A DNA stretch of 64,000 bases from Trileptium ribeirensis (taxonomy: Eukaryota > Nematoda > Enoplea > Enoplida > Thoracostomopsidae): NCBI GenBank assembly GCA_030248225.1, contig JASANE010007161.1, forward strand, positions 26,875 through 90,874, in the 5' to 3' direction. The position numbers and the translations under genes are program-made. The first letter of the stretch is position 1. Each line of letters begins with the position of its first letter. Under the pieces are notes generated by a model that worked only from the letters and a program-made list of their open reading frames with translations, was not told the origin of the DNA and ran no database searches. Positions 22,851 through 35,485 of this stretch are shown piece by piece.

Positions 22851-23748
22851 CGGGGAGTAACCGGAATTCCGGTTCAGGTTCCGACGAAAATCGTGTTCCG
22901 GTTGCGGTTCCGGCAAAGGGCAAAAACCATACCGGAACCGGAATTCCGGTTTAGAAATTTTGTTTGAAATTTTCCACGTTTTTTGCTTCATCCTGTAATC
23001 CAAACATATGTAATATATATTATACAATGATCAAGCTCCAATACGACCAAGCAAAAGAAAAGATTAACTAACCAATTTGCCGTGTGAAACGTAAGTAGGG
23101 CACATAATCTGAGCAGCAATTTTTCATAATAATCTGCAGGAGTTTGTTAAAGCAAAGCCAGGTCGATGCTTGTAGCAGCTATTATGATTATTATTATGAT
23201 CTAACTGACGGGCACTGTTTGTCCAACGCTAGTCTAAACTGTGTCTCTGACCACTGATCAGAAAATTACCTTCTATCTATTATTTTCTCTTAGAATCATA
23301 TAAATCAATAATTTTAAGTTTCTTACAGAAGAACATGCAACAAACGTATGTGTAGTAAAGGGAGGCGACAGGAGACAGAGCGAAAGTGTGTATTCTACGC
23401 TCCAAGCTTTGTAAGCACATTCGATTTGACGCAGTATACGCAATGGTGTATAGTGGAAGACATTTTTCGCTCTGAATGTCCAAAAACCGACATATTTGAT
23501 CGATAAATAAACATTATTTGCTTCTTCAGTCTCGTTTAAGTTTCAGAAATGCAATAATACCATGGCAATACATTAAGTTCAATGTAAAAGTTATTTTTAA
23601 TGCATTTTAAATCCACTATACCTTCATTTCTTCCATCATCTGTTTTACTATATATAAATTTCGAAGACCAGGTTCCGGTTCCGGTTTAAATGGACGGTTC
23701 CGGTTGCTGGTTCCGGTTCCGGTAAATTTTGGTTCCGATTATTCCCTG
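22851..23748 (-). mobile_element. Non-autonomous hAT-like element, copy 3 (internally deleted)
   Basis: Inverted copy of the 6019 family, starting CGGGGAGTAACCGG (one base off CAGGG) and ending GATTATTCCCTG. At 898 bp it lacks about 240 bp of the middle, including the AATAAATACAGTTCA segment. It lies in (TA)n, head-to-head with copy 4. Confidence 0.85.
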
Positions 23749-23829
23749 ATATATATATATATATACATATACACTGGGCTATGTATACTGTATGAAGCCC
23801 AGTATGTGAATATATATATATATATATAT
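23749..23829. repeat. (TA)n spacer with a hairpin
   Basis: TA-dinucleotide runs flank ACTGGGCT..AGCCCAGT, an 8-bp stem with a 16-base loop. A related ACTGGGCTC occurs near 25050 beyond the next (TA)n tract. Confidence 0.75.
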
Positions 23830-24959
23830 CAGGGAATAACCGGAACCGAAATTTACCGGAACCGGAACCAGTAACCGGAACCTCGAGTTAAACCGGATCC
23901 GGAAGTTGAAACTGATCTTAAAAATTTATATATAGTAAAACAGATGATGGAAGAAATGAAGGTATAGTGGATTTAAAATGCATTAAAAATAACTTTTACA
24001 TTAAACTTAAAGTATTGCGATGGTATTATTGCCTTTCTGAAACTTTAAAGAGACTGAGGAAGCTAATAATGTTTATTTATCGATCAAATATGTCGTTTTT
24101 TGGACATTCAGAGCAAAAAAAATGCCTTCCACTATACACCACTGCGTATACTGCGTCAAATCGAATGTGCTTACAAAGCTTGGAAGGTTAAGTACACACT
24201 TTTCAATCTGTCTCCAGTCGCCTCCCTTTACTACACATACGTTTGTTGCATGTTCTTCTGTGCAAACTTAAAATTATTGGTTTATATGATTCTAAGATAA
24301 AATAATAGATAGAAGGTAATTTTCTGATCAGTGTTCAGAGACACTGTTTAGGCTAGCGTTGGACAAACAGTGCCCGTCAGTTTGATGATAATGATGATAA
24401 CTTTCTAATCAAAATGCTATAGATGAGACACACAGGTGATGCTGCTCGCACAGTTTCAATAAATACAGTTCATTACCAAGGAAGCAGTTTCTGCTTGCGT
24501 TGCAGATAACGTTACTTCAGTTTCACCTGATTTACAAAGTTTAAAGCGCACCGGCTGGTGCTTGACGCAATTTATGTTAGCCAAGCATAGGCTAAGTACT
24601 TCTGCGTAAGCCACACTCTGTTACCGAGTTGGACCGGTTTAATTCAAATGTATCCCACAGACTTCTGGATGTGTAAAATAGCTGCTACAAGCATCGACCT
24701 GGCTTTGATTTAACAAACTCCTGCAGGTAATTATGAAAAATTCCTGCTAAATCTTTTCTTTGGCTCGGTTGTATTGGAGTTTGATCATTGTATAATATAT
24801 ATTACATATGTTTGGATCACAGATGAAGCAAAAATGTGAAAAATTTCAAACAAAATTTTTAAACCGGAATTCCGGTTCCGGTATGGTTTTTGCCCTTTGC
24901 CGGAACCGCAACCGGAACACGATTTTCGCCGGAACCGGAACCGGAATTCCGGTTACTCC

Positions 24960-24962
<3 letters not shown>
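23830..24962 (+). mobile_element. Non-autonomous hAT-like element, copy 4
   Basis: Starts CAGGGAATAACCGGAACC and ends GGAATTCCGGTTACTCCCTG; 1133 bp. Flanked by ATATATAT on both sides. Very similar to copies 1 and 5, including the segment with GATGATAATGATGATAACTT. Confidence 0.85.

Positions 24963-25012
<50 letters not shown>
24963..25012. repeat. (TA)n microsatellite
   Basis: About 25 uninterrupted AT dinucleotides directly against the right end of the hAT MITE copy 4. Confidence 0.95.
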
Positions 25013-25014
<2 letters not shown>

Positions 25015-25492
25015 TGGCCTTCATACACGAATATATATGTTTATACAGTACTGGGCTCTCCAAAAGAAGGGGGGTGGGGGGTCCTGACATTTTTCGGAGC
25101 CCTCTGGTTCAAAACAGGTGCCCCCGGTTCATTCCCCTGGCATAATTTTGGGCTCTCCCGGTTCATCGCCTCTTGGAAAATTTTTGTTTCCAATCGGTCC
25201 AAAATACAAAAAATTGATCAAAATTTGTACTAAAATTCCGTTCTGAAGCAAAAAAAATCTCAAATTTTATCGAAATTTGCTTTAAAATCGCTTTTTCTCT
25301 CCAACTAAAGCATTTTGGCAGTGTTTCTGACAAGATTTTTAACCGTTTTTCTCTTGACAAAATGACCCCTGGCAAAATAGGGCGCCCCCGGTTCGGAACC
25401 AGTGGGCCTCCTAGTTCATGCCCCCTGGCAAAATTTTCAGCGAATGGAGAGCAGTAGTAAATGACCCCTTTTGATGACAGCCGTTTTTGTGG

Positions 25493-25642
25493 TCCCAAGT
25501 GACACCTTTTCAGAAGCCTCAAAAACGTGCGTTGTATTTTGACAAACATTAGAACGCTCCACAAAAAATATCAGAGCACCTTTTCAGAAACCTCAAAAAC
25601 GTGGATTGTGCTTTGACAAACATTCTAGCAATCCACCACAAA
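25493..25642. repeat. 75-bp tandem duplication
   Basis: Two units share ACCTTTTCAGAA.CCTCAAAA and then ACGTG..TTGT..TTTGACAAACATT. It lies just past the end of the large LTR element. 25015-25490 before it is a CCCC/GGGG-rich repeat with repeated GGTTCATNCCCCTGGCA-like blocks and no gene. Confidence 0.7.
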
Positions 25643-25999
25643 AACAGCTGTCAACAAAAACAGCTGTTCCTTTTCCGTTTTCTCTAATGTTCGGCAGTTT
25701 GTACGAATCTTTGTTTCGTTGTGTCGTAATACCGTTGACATTTGTACTGTCTTCCTTTGATGTCGTTGCGTCTTGTACGTTTGTTATACATTCTTGCTGC
25801 AATCCGTCCGCGTCTGTTCCATATTCTTTTCTGGTATTATTTCTATTTAGGACGTATTTATATGTGTTTAAAAGTAACACAATCCACTCCATAATTGATA
25901 TTAACTCACTTCCAGTTTGTCTTGAAGTATTTCATTCCAGCAAGGTACTTCTTTATCTGGGTGTTTTTCGGGGATATCGTTCGGTATTTATGGAAATTG

Positions 26000-28900
26000 T
26001 GTTCCGGTTGCTTTATCGTGACGTTCCGTTCTTGCAATCCTTATTTTTTCCACTTTTGATCTTTGTTCTGCTGTACGCTTTTATGTGCGTTCTGATTCTT
26101 GAGCTTCCTATCGTTGTCGGGACAATTCTGGCATTTCTAGTGCATTCTTTTCTTGTTGTATCGTTTGAATTGCTTTTTCGTCCAATGATTCCGTATAATC
26201 TTTGGATCTCTTCCTGACCTTTATCGTACGCCTGGTTCCATGCGACAATTAAGTTATTTCCTTCTTGTACTTGTCCCTTTAATAATTGGCTTTCTTTTTG
26301 GTTTTTGCACATTATTTCCTTTTTCTTGTTTTCCGACCATTCCCTGAGTTCTCGCATATCGTCCGTATGAACTCTTTGTACCGAATCTCGCCGTTGGCGT
26401 TCCATTTTGTACTTTTCTTTCCATATGTTTTCTTCTGCTGCTATCGTTTTTATCATTTCGTCCAATTTTATTTAAAGATCTTCTGTATTGTCCTTATTTC
26501 CGCTATTGTATGTTGTTTCGGTATTTCAATACTCGATTCATATATAGTAGATTTCTTTACTGAATCCGTTAAAGCTTCGGCTAACATTTCGTCAATTGTT
26601 GTTGATTCTACTATAATTGACGACTGGATTGATTCTGTTGATGTTATATTTTGGTATGATAGTTGTCGTTGTTGTTCCGCTAATTGTGGTTGTATATACT
26701 TCTTTTTCGACCAATCTTTTATTAGGTTCTGATCATTGTCGTTTTATCAATTCTGGAAACGGTAATCCGCGTGATATGTATTTCATCATCTCATTCGCGT
26801 CATATCATCTTAGACGTTCGGACTGTGCAGCTTCTTGTGTCACCCATACTTCGTTTTTACCGACATCAATCTCTCCTATTTTGCTTCTTCTTGTGGAGCA
26901 ATTTCTTTTTATTGCAATTCGGTTCTTATGGTTACCGAATTCTCGTTTAACGGTTGTGTCAATACCGTTTCTTCTTGTTCTTTTCGTGGATCTGGTAACT
27001 CTTTATGGGAAATTGCTCTTGTTTTACTTTGATCTGTTGTTGATTCGTCAATTTTATCTGTTGCTTCTTGTTGATTCGCTTGCTTTCGCTCGTCGTTTAT
27101 TTGTTTACGGATCGCACGTTCCTGTGGTAACCATATCAATCTATCGGTTTGTTCTTGTCGTCTGTGCGTCCATTTTTCTTTTAGTTCTATTTCTCTTATT
27201 TCTTTATATACTTCTATGACTTGTTTTCTTTCATCTTCCATTATATTTCGTACGGTTCCATCTTTCCTTACAAAATACTTTTGTGACCAATTCTTTGTTC
27301 CGTACGCGAGTTCTTGTTTTTATTATAAAATCATTCTTGAAACTATTTCCATATCAATGCCGTACTTTGTTGCTTTTCGTTCACATCTTTCCCTTTCACT
27401 GATCGGTATTTCTTTACCCATGGTTTTACTGGTGTCTTAGGATCTTTAGTTGATTGCGAGCATGTCCACTGTTTTCAATCTCCCATTACTGATTGATACG
27501 ATATTGTACCGTATTTTTGTTTTGGTTCTTTCAATTTTTCGGAAAGCTCTCGTGATCGACTTGATTCGTATTTTCTTTCTGACATCTGTCTCCTGCGTTC
27601 TACCGATTCTGAATTTTACGCCCATTTCCTGTGGGTTCAGGCGGAGAAGATCTTGTTCGACTGTGTTTTACCCTACGACTTTCTCTTCTCTTCTGTTCAT
27701 GTTCCGTAGTGTTTTTGCATTTGTGCTTCCTGAAAGATTCCATCCGGACGGCTTGCTGGCAATTCAGGTTGCACCTCCTGCATTTTGTCCTTTTCCGAAA
27801 CATTTGTTTTCATAGGCTTGTTTGGATCTTCCTATTCTACTGTGGCTCCTTTTGGTCTTTTGGTTTTGTCGCCATTAGCGTTTCCCAGAGATCACCTCTT
27901 TGTTTCGCTTCGATTTCTAATTCTTATTGAGTTTTCTGTTTTTGTTTTACGTTTTGTGCGTACGTTTCTTGGTATATTTTTACCTCGACTATCACTTTGT
28001 CTTGTGGTTCTTCCATACTTGTTTTATTTCGTAATCGTTGGATTTCTTTGTCTACTCAATTTTTTTCGGAAACTCCACCTCGACTAAATCCGATATCACC
28101 CGTTTTCGCCGTAATTTGGGCACGTTGTTTCATGATCTCATTTTGTCGTTACAAATTTGTTTTGCATCATGGTATTTCTTTAGCATATCGGGCTGATATA
28201 TCACCGTCTTCCTTAAAATTGAATTGTTTTATGAAATATTTAGATGTCATTTCTTCTTCCACTTCATTTTCATCAACTTCGCATAGTTTGAATCCTTTGC
28301 GATCGAATTTCTTTTGTTTGATCATTCGACCCATTCGCATTTCGTACATGTTACTTTTGAACATTCTTGGATCTTGTATTTATGGTTGGATCTTCTGATC
28401 GAATTCTTTTTGGATTCTTTCCAATGCTTTGATTCTGTTTTGTTCTTCTTCGATCGTTTGAGGTCTTGATTCGATACGTACCGTTGGTGTTATATGCCAT
28501 GGGTATTTCTTTATTAATTTTTCATACGGCCCCAAACTTCTTTTTGTTCGTATCTATCTATTGCCGTTTCGTTTGCTCGGCAAGCAATCGCTAATAAAAC
28601 TGGAAACAATAACGTTGCGTCACGACAATGTTGAATGACTTGGTTGATATTCCACACACTTTCTTGCAATTGTCCACCTTGATATCGTGATCGCGTTGGT
28701 GCAAACAGTTTTTTCTACCGTCAATTTCATTGTAATATGCGATCTTTTCGCCTTTCTTCTTGAGAACATGTTTTCACTAGTTGTTGAGTTGATGCTTGAT
28801 TTTGTTCACCAAGTATTCTTTGTAATTCACCAACGTCGAATGTTGTTAAGCCCGCAAGATACGGTTGGTTGTCCTTTGATTTCGAATGTTGCGTTCCACA

Positions 28901-29290
28901 TCGTTTCCTCATTTCGTACATCGTTCCACAAAGTAACGTTTTCTTTTAATTGTTCATATATCACATCGGGTATATTTCCTCTGAATAGTGCTACGTCGAT
29001 AATGCCCAATTCACCTACGCTACGTAGCGTACGATTTTGCTCGCCGTTTCGCTTTTTGTATCATTCCATGTTAAGCAGTCTTTGTGGATATCATGTTGTT
29101 CGATAAATGTTTCAATCGTCATTCTTTTCGTCACTACTGCTTCTAGTTCCTACCACTGTTGCAATTGAAATTATGTTTGTTCTTGACTGTTTCATGATTT
29201 TCACGAATTGGTCTGCAACTTTTTCTGTTTCGATGGTAATCGTCACTTGGCCCGTTCGCAAGTTGAATCCAAATACTGTTTAATAATGCG
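26000..29290 (-). pseudogene. Element-encoded ORF3: long charged coiled-coil protein (minus copy)
   Basis: Broken frames on the minus strand after the PHD finger. The start region reads LRTGQVTITIETE. Next comes LGIIDVALFRGNIPDVIYEQ followed by LWNDVRNEETMWNATFE (near 29000-28830), then YPWHITPTVRIESR and a run of EEEQN..Q helices (about 28500), a basic Arg/Lys/Ser-rich stretch (27800-27600), and at 26465-26013 a charged helix (DEMIKTIAAEENIWKEKYK). The same blocks in the same order are found on the plus strand at 45350-48400. I recognise no enzyme domain. Composition (Glu, Lys, Gln, Arg) suggests coiled coils. Envelope-like features (signal peptide, membrane helix) are not evident. Function unknown. 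Confidence 0.65.
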
Positions 29291-29524
29291 TCCATCTTTG
29301 CCACAATCCTTTTTGTAAGTTATTTTCTTAGTTTTTACAGTTATTTCTATGAAAAAGAAAATTTTTGACATTTAGCTTTAAGATTATTCAGAAATTCTAT
29401 ATAGTTATTTATTATACGTATAGTCATTATCATCACAATGTTTTATTTAGTTCTGGTTTCATAAGTATGGTCATGTTTTACTGCTTGTAAAACGTGTCCT
29501 TGGGTCGTATAAATTTTTATACAA

Positions 29525-29690
29525 AGACCACAGTACCATAGGACTTCCTGGGGATCATCCTCTAATCCTACGCAAGCTTGATGGAACCATAAGAAACATC
29601 TATCACATTGGACCCATTGGATAACAAGACCCGTTTCATTATCTTCTTTCCAAGAGCCTTTACATTTACCACAATAATAATCCTAAGGGC
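29525..29690 (-). CDS. PHD zinc finger downstream of the integrase
   Basis: The frame reads DYYCGKCKGSWKEDN, then WVQCDRCFLWFHQACVGL and VLWYCGLC. Spacing is C-x2-C-x18-C-x2-C-x4-H-x2-C-x13-C-x2-C: a full C4HC3 PHD signature, with the Trp two residues before the last Cys pair that PHD folds usually carry. It lies about 600 nt after the integrase DDE core in the element's coding direction, with frame breaks between. PHD fingers read histone-tail states; by analogy with the chromodomain of chromoviral integrases it may steer integration. That role is inference. Confidence 0.75.
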
Positions 29691-29699
29691 CTAACCGAT

Positions 29700-30828
29700 T
29701 CTTTTTGAATACGTCTTAGTTTGGCTTCGTATCCCGCATAATTTTCTGGGTTTCCCCAAATTATATAAATTGGGTGCAATTATACCATTTCGCTAGTTGG
29801 CTTGCACTGAATACTTTTACTAATAAAATGTTCGGGAATTTGACTTCGATAATTCGGAAAACTTTATCAAACTCTGAATGATAAACGCTGCTATATGGGT
29901 CCACAGAAGATTTGTTTGAATTTTTCATTAAGACTAGATCGCCATTATTAAACGTTCTTTTCTTTGCTTTTCGGTCAGAATATTGTTTATAGTTACTGGT
30001 TTTGTGCCAAAAATAGTTCTTTCCGTGCCCGTTCCCATGTTACTGTTAACTTTTCGATGAGTTGTGGTGCATATCCTTCATCTATAGTTGTTGTTAGGTA
30101 TTCGTGGATTTGGTTTTCTCCAGGTGATTGGGGACTCGGCCATATAGTAAGAAGAATGGTATTTGTCCAGTTGACGCATGTACCGCTGCTCTGTATGCGA
30201 AGCATAGCGGTTCGTATTCGAATTCATCGCATTTATCGGGGACCAGTTCTGTTGTTGGTTTGAGCATCGCTTTGAGCGTTTGGTTCCATCGTTCAACTAA
30301 TCCATTCGCTTGATGGTGATACGGTGCCTAATATACTCTCTCAGTTCCAATTAACGCCAATTCTTTTGTAAAGTTTTCGGCAGTGAAGCACGGTCCTTGA
30401 TCGGTTAATACTACTCCTGGAACTCCATGTCGACATACGATTCTCTCAATGAAAAGTTTCGCGATTGTACTAGCAGTTTGATATGGTACTGCGAATGCTT
30501 CAGGCCAATTCGTGAAGTAATCTATAAAACAAATGATGTATTTGTTGCCAGATTGAGTTGGCGATAAGGGACCGACAACATCAATGCCTAGCCTATGAAA
30601 TGGTGCTAGTGCTTTCACCGGTTGCAATGGGTTTCTTCGTTTTGGACCTTCTCGAAATCGAGCGCACGGTATACATTTTTCGATATGTTGTCGTAAATCG
30701 CGAGTCCTACTCGGCCAGAAGAATGTTCTTGTCATTTTCGACCATACTTTTTCGAATCCTAAATGTCCTCCATATTTTGATGTATGATACATTTCAAATA
30801 ACGGTCGTCGAAAATCAGGAGGTGCCAC
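29700..30828 (-). pseudogene. Gypsy-type integrase
   Basis: The frame 30828-30328 has the zinc-binding region (MYHTSKYGGHLG..C..C), the first catalytic Asp in HRLGIDVVGP and the second in VVLTDQGPCF. An in-frame stop at about 30327 interrupts it, after which APYHHQANGLVERWNQTLKA follows directly, giving the catalytic Glu with DD35E spacing if the stop is counted as one position. Further on, FAYRAAVHASTG and a C-terminal tail (PYSSVYHSEFDKVFRI near 29880) precede the PHD finger. Dead because of the stop and later frame breaks. Confidence 0.88.
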
Positions 30829-31748
30829 GATTTGGAATTCCCATGGTTCGGTTTATTGGTGTTCATGTGCTACGATCCGTTTCTTTTCGAATTGCGGAGT
30901 TGTATCTAAGAATTATTTTCAATATAATATTTGAAGGAATGTACACATGGATCTTCGTTTTGTGCTCGTACCAGTTGATCTGGTGTCCATGGTGGTTCTA
31001 GCCGAAAATATTGTGAATACATTTCGGCTTTTGTTATTTCGGGCTCTTCCGGTTCGCCTGGTTGATCCAATTCCTCCTCTGATTCTATTCTTTCTTGTTG
31101 TTGTTCGGTTTGCGCCATTCTTTGTTCATTTTCTATTAACTGTTCCACTTGGACTTTTCTTGGTTGTTTCCGCCTTTGTGATAACGGCTGTTCAGTTTGC
31201 TTTTCATCATTAAAGAGTTCGAGTATACTATCCTTTTCTTCTGATGTTTCGTTCATTGTTTCGACTACTTCTTCTTCTTCACTATCGCTAAATGTTGTTG
31301 TATTTTTGATGGATGGTGTTTCTTCTTGTTGTACACCTTTTTAGGTTCATTCCTTTTCAACCCATTTTTTGGTTATTTTTCTTCTTCTTGCCACAACCAA
31401 TTACAAGTTCTTTGTCTCGTTTTGTTTCGGACGGTTTATTATTTTCTTCTTGAGCTGGCTGTAATTGTATTTCCGTTTCGACTATTAATGATTCTTCCGA
31501 ATCGGAGTCTTGTTGATCTATCGCCGCTATTGGGTACTTTCCGATTCTTTGGTTGGTTTTCTTTAAGTTCCTGTTCTTTTTGTTTCGCGTGTTGTTGGTT
31601 TCCGCTAATCCTTTTGGTTGCTAGCGGTTTATATCGATTCTTTGTTTCATCTTCTCCATTTCTATGTTTTCGGTTCCGGGAACTACTGGTGGTCTTGACA
31701 TGCAGTCTGCATTCTGGTGATATCGTCCCGGTTCATACGCTATTGTAT
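30829..31748 (-). pseudogene. RNase H end and connection region of the gypsy-like pol
   Basis: Directly left of the LINE insertion the minus strand reads TIAYEPGRYHQNADCMSRPP (31748-31680), the conserved end of gypsy RNase H (PGxxNxxADxLSR). A Glu/Gln-rich linker follows (30906-31256, with EDPCVHSFKYYIE before the integrase zinc module). The other half of RNase H is on the far side of the LINE at 35633. Confidence 0.85.
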
Positions 31749-31797
31749 GAATTCATATGCTATTCAGCTTATATATTAATTACATATATACGATAGA

Positions 31798-32625
31798 ATG
31801 CCTGTTACTCGTACAACATCTGATGTACAAAGTGATGATATTATCTGCTCGCATGCAGAATGTGGTTGCTCAATCAATGTTGCCGCTGGCGATCAATATG
31901 TTATGTGTAGCCTTTGTAAACTCCACTTTCATAACTCATGTGGCAATGTAACTCAAGCGCTTCATCGTGAACTAAACAAACCTTCAAGTCAGGTATTTTG
32001 GACCTGTATCCTTTGCAAGCCAACTGTCAAGGATATGTTAAATGGCATAAGCGTCAATTCAGCAAAAATTGATGATCTAACTCAAAAGCTTGCCCATCTC
32101 ACCGACCTTGTAACAAATCTCACGACAATCGGGGGTTCTTGCATCCAGGGATCGGGAGGGGGGCGGTACCACTAGCGCCGACCCCATCAACGATCCTAGG
32201 ATTATCACCTCAGTATTATCTGAACTCAACGACCGAAAGTCTCGAGAAACCAATCTCATTATTTTCAACTTAGATGGTGGTCAAGCTTCTGATTCCGATA
32301 TCTTTGATCAGTTGTTGCTTGCCACGGATACAGAGCCAAACAGTGTATCGGTTAAAAAGGTATTTAGGGTTGGTAAAGATGAGGCTGGTAAAACTCGACC
32401 TCTAAAAGTAATTTTCAACTCGTCTGCTGACCCGTTTAAAGTTTTGAGAAATGCAAGTAACTTGAGAAATTGTACGGATATGCGCTTCAAGAAATGTAGT
32501 ATAAAACGTGATTTAACAATAAAACAACGTGACGAGGAACGTAAGTTATATAATGAGTTCAAAATCAGGCTTGCTGCTGGAGAAAATATTCGAATACATC
32601 GTGGTAAAATTGTTTCAAAAAACTG
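31798..32625 (+). pseudogene. LINE ORF1 with PHD-like zinc finger, one frameshift
   Basis: ATG at 31798. Residues 16-80 hold a Cys/His cluster (ICSHAECGCSI, MCSLCKLHFHNSCGN, WTCILC) typical of the PHD-like finger in CR1-type ORF1 proteins. A short coiled-coil stretch follows (AKIDDLTQKLAHLTDLVTNL). The frame is lost in a G-rich run near 32150. Translation resumes in another frame with SRETNLIIFNLDGG and continues to the stop at 32623, through VKKVFRVGK and PLKVIFNS, an RRM-like/L1-type ORF1 core. It would encode the RNA-binding chaperone of the element. Confidence 0.82.
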
Positions 32626-32769
32626 AGTAGTCATGTCCTCGCAACAAACATTTCATTAACTCAATCAATTAGCAATGATGCAATCATTTCTTCATCTCAA
32701 TCAACTAGCAATGATGCGAACATTTTATCAACTCAATCAATTAGCAATGATGTAAATATTTCAAATTTT

Positions 32770-35485
32770 TTGCCAACTCGCCACAGATGTGTTTTGTATA
32801 ATGCTCAGTCTGTTCTGGCTAAAATTGACAATCTGCGAATGATTTGCTTTAAAATCGAACCTGGAATCGTTATGATTACAGAATCATGGTGCAATGACAA
32901 TGTTTCTGTCGCGGAAGTATCAATTACCAATTATAAGTGTTATAGAAGCGATCGTAGTACGCGTGGTGGGGGGTTCTGCTATATATTCATTCTTCCATAA
33001 ATTCATATGTAGCTAACATCGACACCTCACTCCACCCGGACGCTGTTGCTTGTATCTGTGAATTTGGTTCATTCAAAGTTTTAACTATGTGTGTTTACCG
33101 TGCGCCTAATAGTGTTGACAATGATGTATCATTTCTTGCAATGCTTAATAATTTAATCAACTTCGACTGCATTTTACTAGGTGGCGATTTTAACTATCAA
33201 TTGGATTGACTATTCGTGGCCTCCGCCAATGGATAATTTTATGGACATTATTTTGAAGAATTCGTTGTCACAGTTTGTATCTGAACCAACACGCTTCTCC
33301 AACATTCTTGATCTAATATGTTGCAACAAACCAGAGCTTATCCATAAGACGGAAGTAGGTTGCCCGCTTGCTAACAGCGACCATTCTAGCGTCTGGTTTG
33401 AGATAAAATGTGACTCTAAATCTGCTTCACATAACAAACTATTTCATCGATGCTGGCGTCGTGTAGATTGGCTTAAGTTAACACGCACCTATCCGATAAG
33501 CTGTCCGATTACAACGTATTGACTGTGGAAGACGGTTGGAAAACTCTGAAATATTCAATTCTGTCCGCAATTGAAAAATTTCGCACAATTGTGCCACGCA
33601 AACAATATAAACGACGCCCGGTTTGGGCAAATAACGATACATGGGCAGCCATAAAACGGCAAAGAAACGCCCATCGTGCTTACCAGCGTCCCAAAACTCA
33701 TGCATCGTACCTGCATTATCGTCAAATTACTAATTTAACTAACGCCGAAATATCTCGCGCAAAGTCAAGGTATCAAACAAATTTAGCTAATAAGCTAGGC
33801 AGTCATCACAAAAACTTTTGGTTCTACACTCGTTCCCAGCTGAAACCGGAATCAGTCTGCGGCCCACTGCATTACAATAGAAGCTACATCTCGGATCCTC
33901 AAGTATGTGCTAATCTCTTCCACAATTATTTCTCCAGTGTATTTTCAAACAATAATGAAACAGGTCCTCCGGTAATGCAGCAAACAACTTTACGGATTCA
34001 AACAGTGGAATTTGAAAGTATTGATGTGCTTAGGTTGTGTCAGGCTGTGAAGCTTGATTCGTCACCCGGTCCGGACAATATCCCCAATTGTGTTATAAAA
34101 AATTCTGCGATGGTGTTGGCAATACCACCGTTTGAATTGTTTAAAATAATTTTTACGAACATATGCTTTCCCGGCCGATTGGTTGGAAGCAAATGTCATT
34201 CCGCTGTATAAAAAAGGTGCTCGTGAGGATGTTGGTAATTATAGACCTATTAGCTTAACCTATTAGGAAAATACTTGAAAAGCTTGTACAAAAGCAGCTA
34301 ATTAGTTTCGTCGTAAATAATAATCTTTTTAATCTATCTCAATTTGGATTCATCCCGGGGTGTACAACAACACTCGAACTTCTGAATTTTTTGAACTTTG
34401 TCATTTCTGCAATCGATAACAACATCTTGGTGGATTGTATATACTTAGACATAGCCTAGCTAGGTTAATACGGCATCTGCGGTGACATTTATAATCTTAT
34501 AAAAAAAATTTTTATCATCACGCAGTCAGCGAGTTGTGATAGGGGGCCATGCATCTCAACCAGCCTATGTACGTAGCGGTGTTCCGCAAGGAACAGTTCT
34601 AGCTCCTACTTTATTTTTATTCTACATTGATGATTTTGATAAATACGTCAAATGTTTTGTCGGTAAATTTGCGGATGATACTCGAATCGCCCGCTGTCTG
34701 CGACGTACTGACTATGAAAATGATACTAGACAGTTTCAGTCCGATATTTTAGCTTGTAATCAATGGGCTCATGACAATTTTTTACGATTTAACTCTGGAA
34801 AGAGTCAAGTTATTCACTTTGGGTTCAATAACCCACGTCATATTTATTACCTAGACAACTGTGTAATTGAAAGTGTGAGCATGGTAAATGAATTGGGTGT
34901 AATTATAGCGGATAATCTGAAATCGTCATCTCATACTATATCTATTGTTAAGTCTGCTTATAAAATATTGTTTACCATTTTACGTATCTTTAACCCGGTT
35001 ACCAAATCTGTGTTTTACTGTTGTATAAAAGTTTGGTGCGTTCTAAACTTGAATATGGCTGTGAGACATGGAGCCCCCATTTAACCCGGGACATTGACTT
35101 GGTTGAAAAAGTTCAGAGATTCGCAACTAAACGGGTTCTTGAATTAGAGCGTCTCAGCTATGAGGACCGTCTTCTCCAGCTGGGTTTACAGAAATTGTCC
35201 TCTAGAAGATTTCGGCAAGACCTATTGTTTCTCTACAAACTCTTCCACGATCACTTCGCATTCGCTGCTACCGACATTGTAGTCTTGGCCAATGACTCAA
35301 GAACTAGGGGGCATCAGTTCAAGATACGTCATCCATCTGTACCACGTCTGGATGCGGCAAAATACTTCTTCAGTTATCGCGTTGTGGATGCTTGGAATTC
35401 GCTACCATCAAGAGTGGTTACCGCCCCCTCCCTTTCCACCTTCAAGCGGCGGCTCCATGCCTCAGGCCATTTGCCAAATCTTTAA
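32770..35485 (+). pseudogene. LINE ORF2: AP endonuclease and reverse transcriptase, broken
   Basis: Endonuclease blocks: CVLYNAQSVLAKIDNLR (32790), MITESWCND, CVYRAP near 33090, and LLGGDFNY near 33180. RT blocks: SSPGPDNIPN (34060), VIPLYKKGAREDVGNYRPIS (34190-34250), FGFIPGCTT (34345), SGVPQGTVLAPTLF (34570) and the catalytic FADD box (KFADDTRIA, 34665-34690). C-terminal: SKLEYGCETWSPH (35035) and VVDAWNSLPSRVV (35380). Frames change at least at about 33000, 33200, 33500, 34200, 34500 and 35020, and the usual D in the upstream A-box motif (YLDIA) is followed by a stop. It is inactive. Confidence 0.88.

Noticed and set aside
25606..28398. Many long hydrophobic plus-strand frames that look like membrane proteins
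   Set aside because: They are antisense shadows of the Glu/Lys/Gln-rich ORF3 on the minus strand (Glu/Lys codons read in reverse give Phe/Leu/Ser).
31798..32175. PHD-like finger at the LINE ORF1 start as a host chromatin gene
   Set aside because: It is directly followed by an ORF1 core and by endonuclease-RT, and lies within the defined LINE boundaries.
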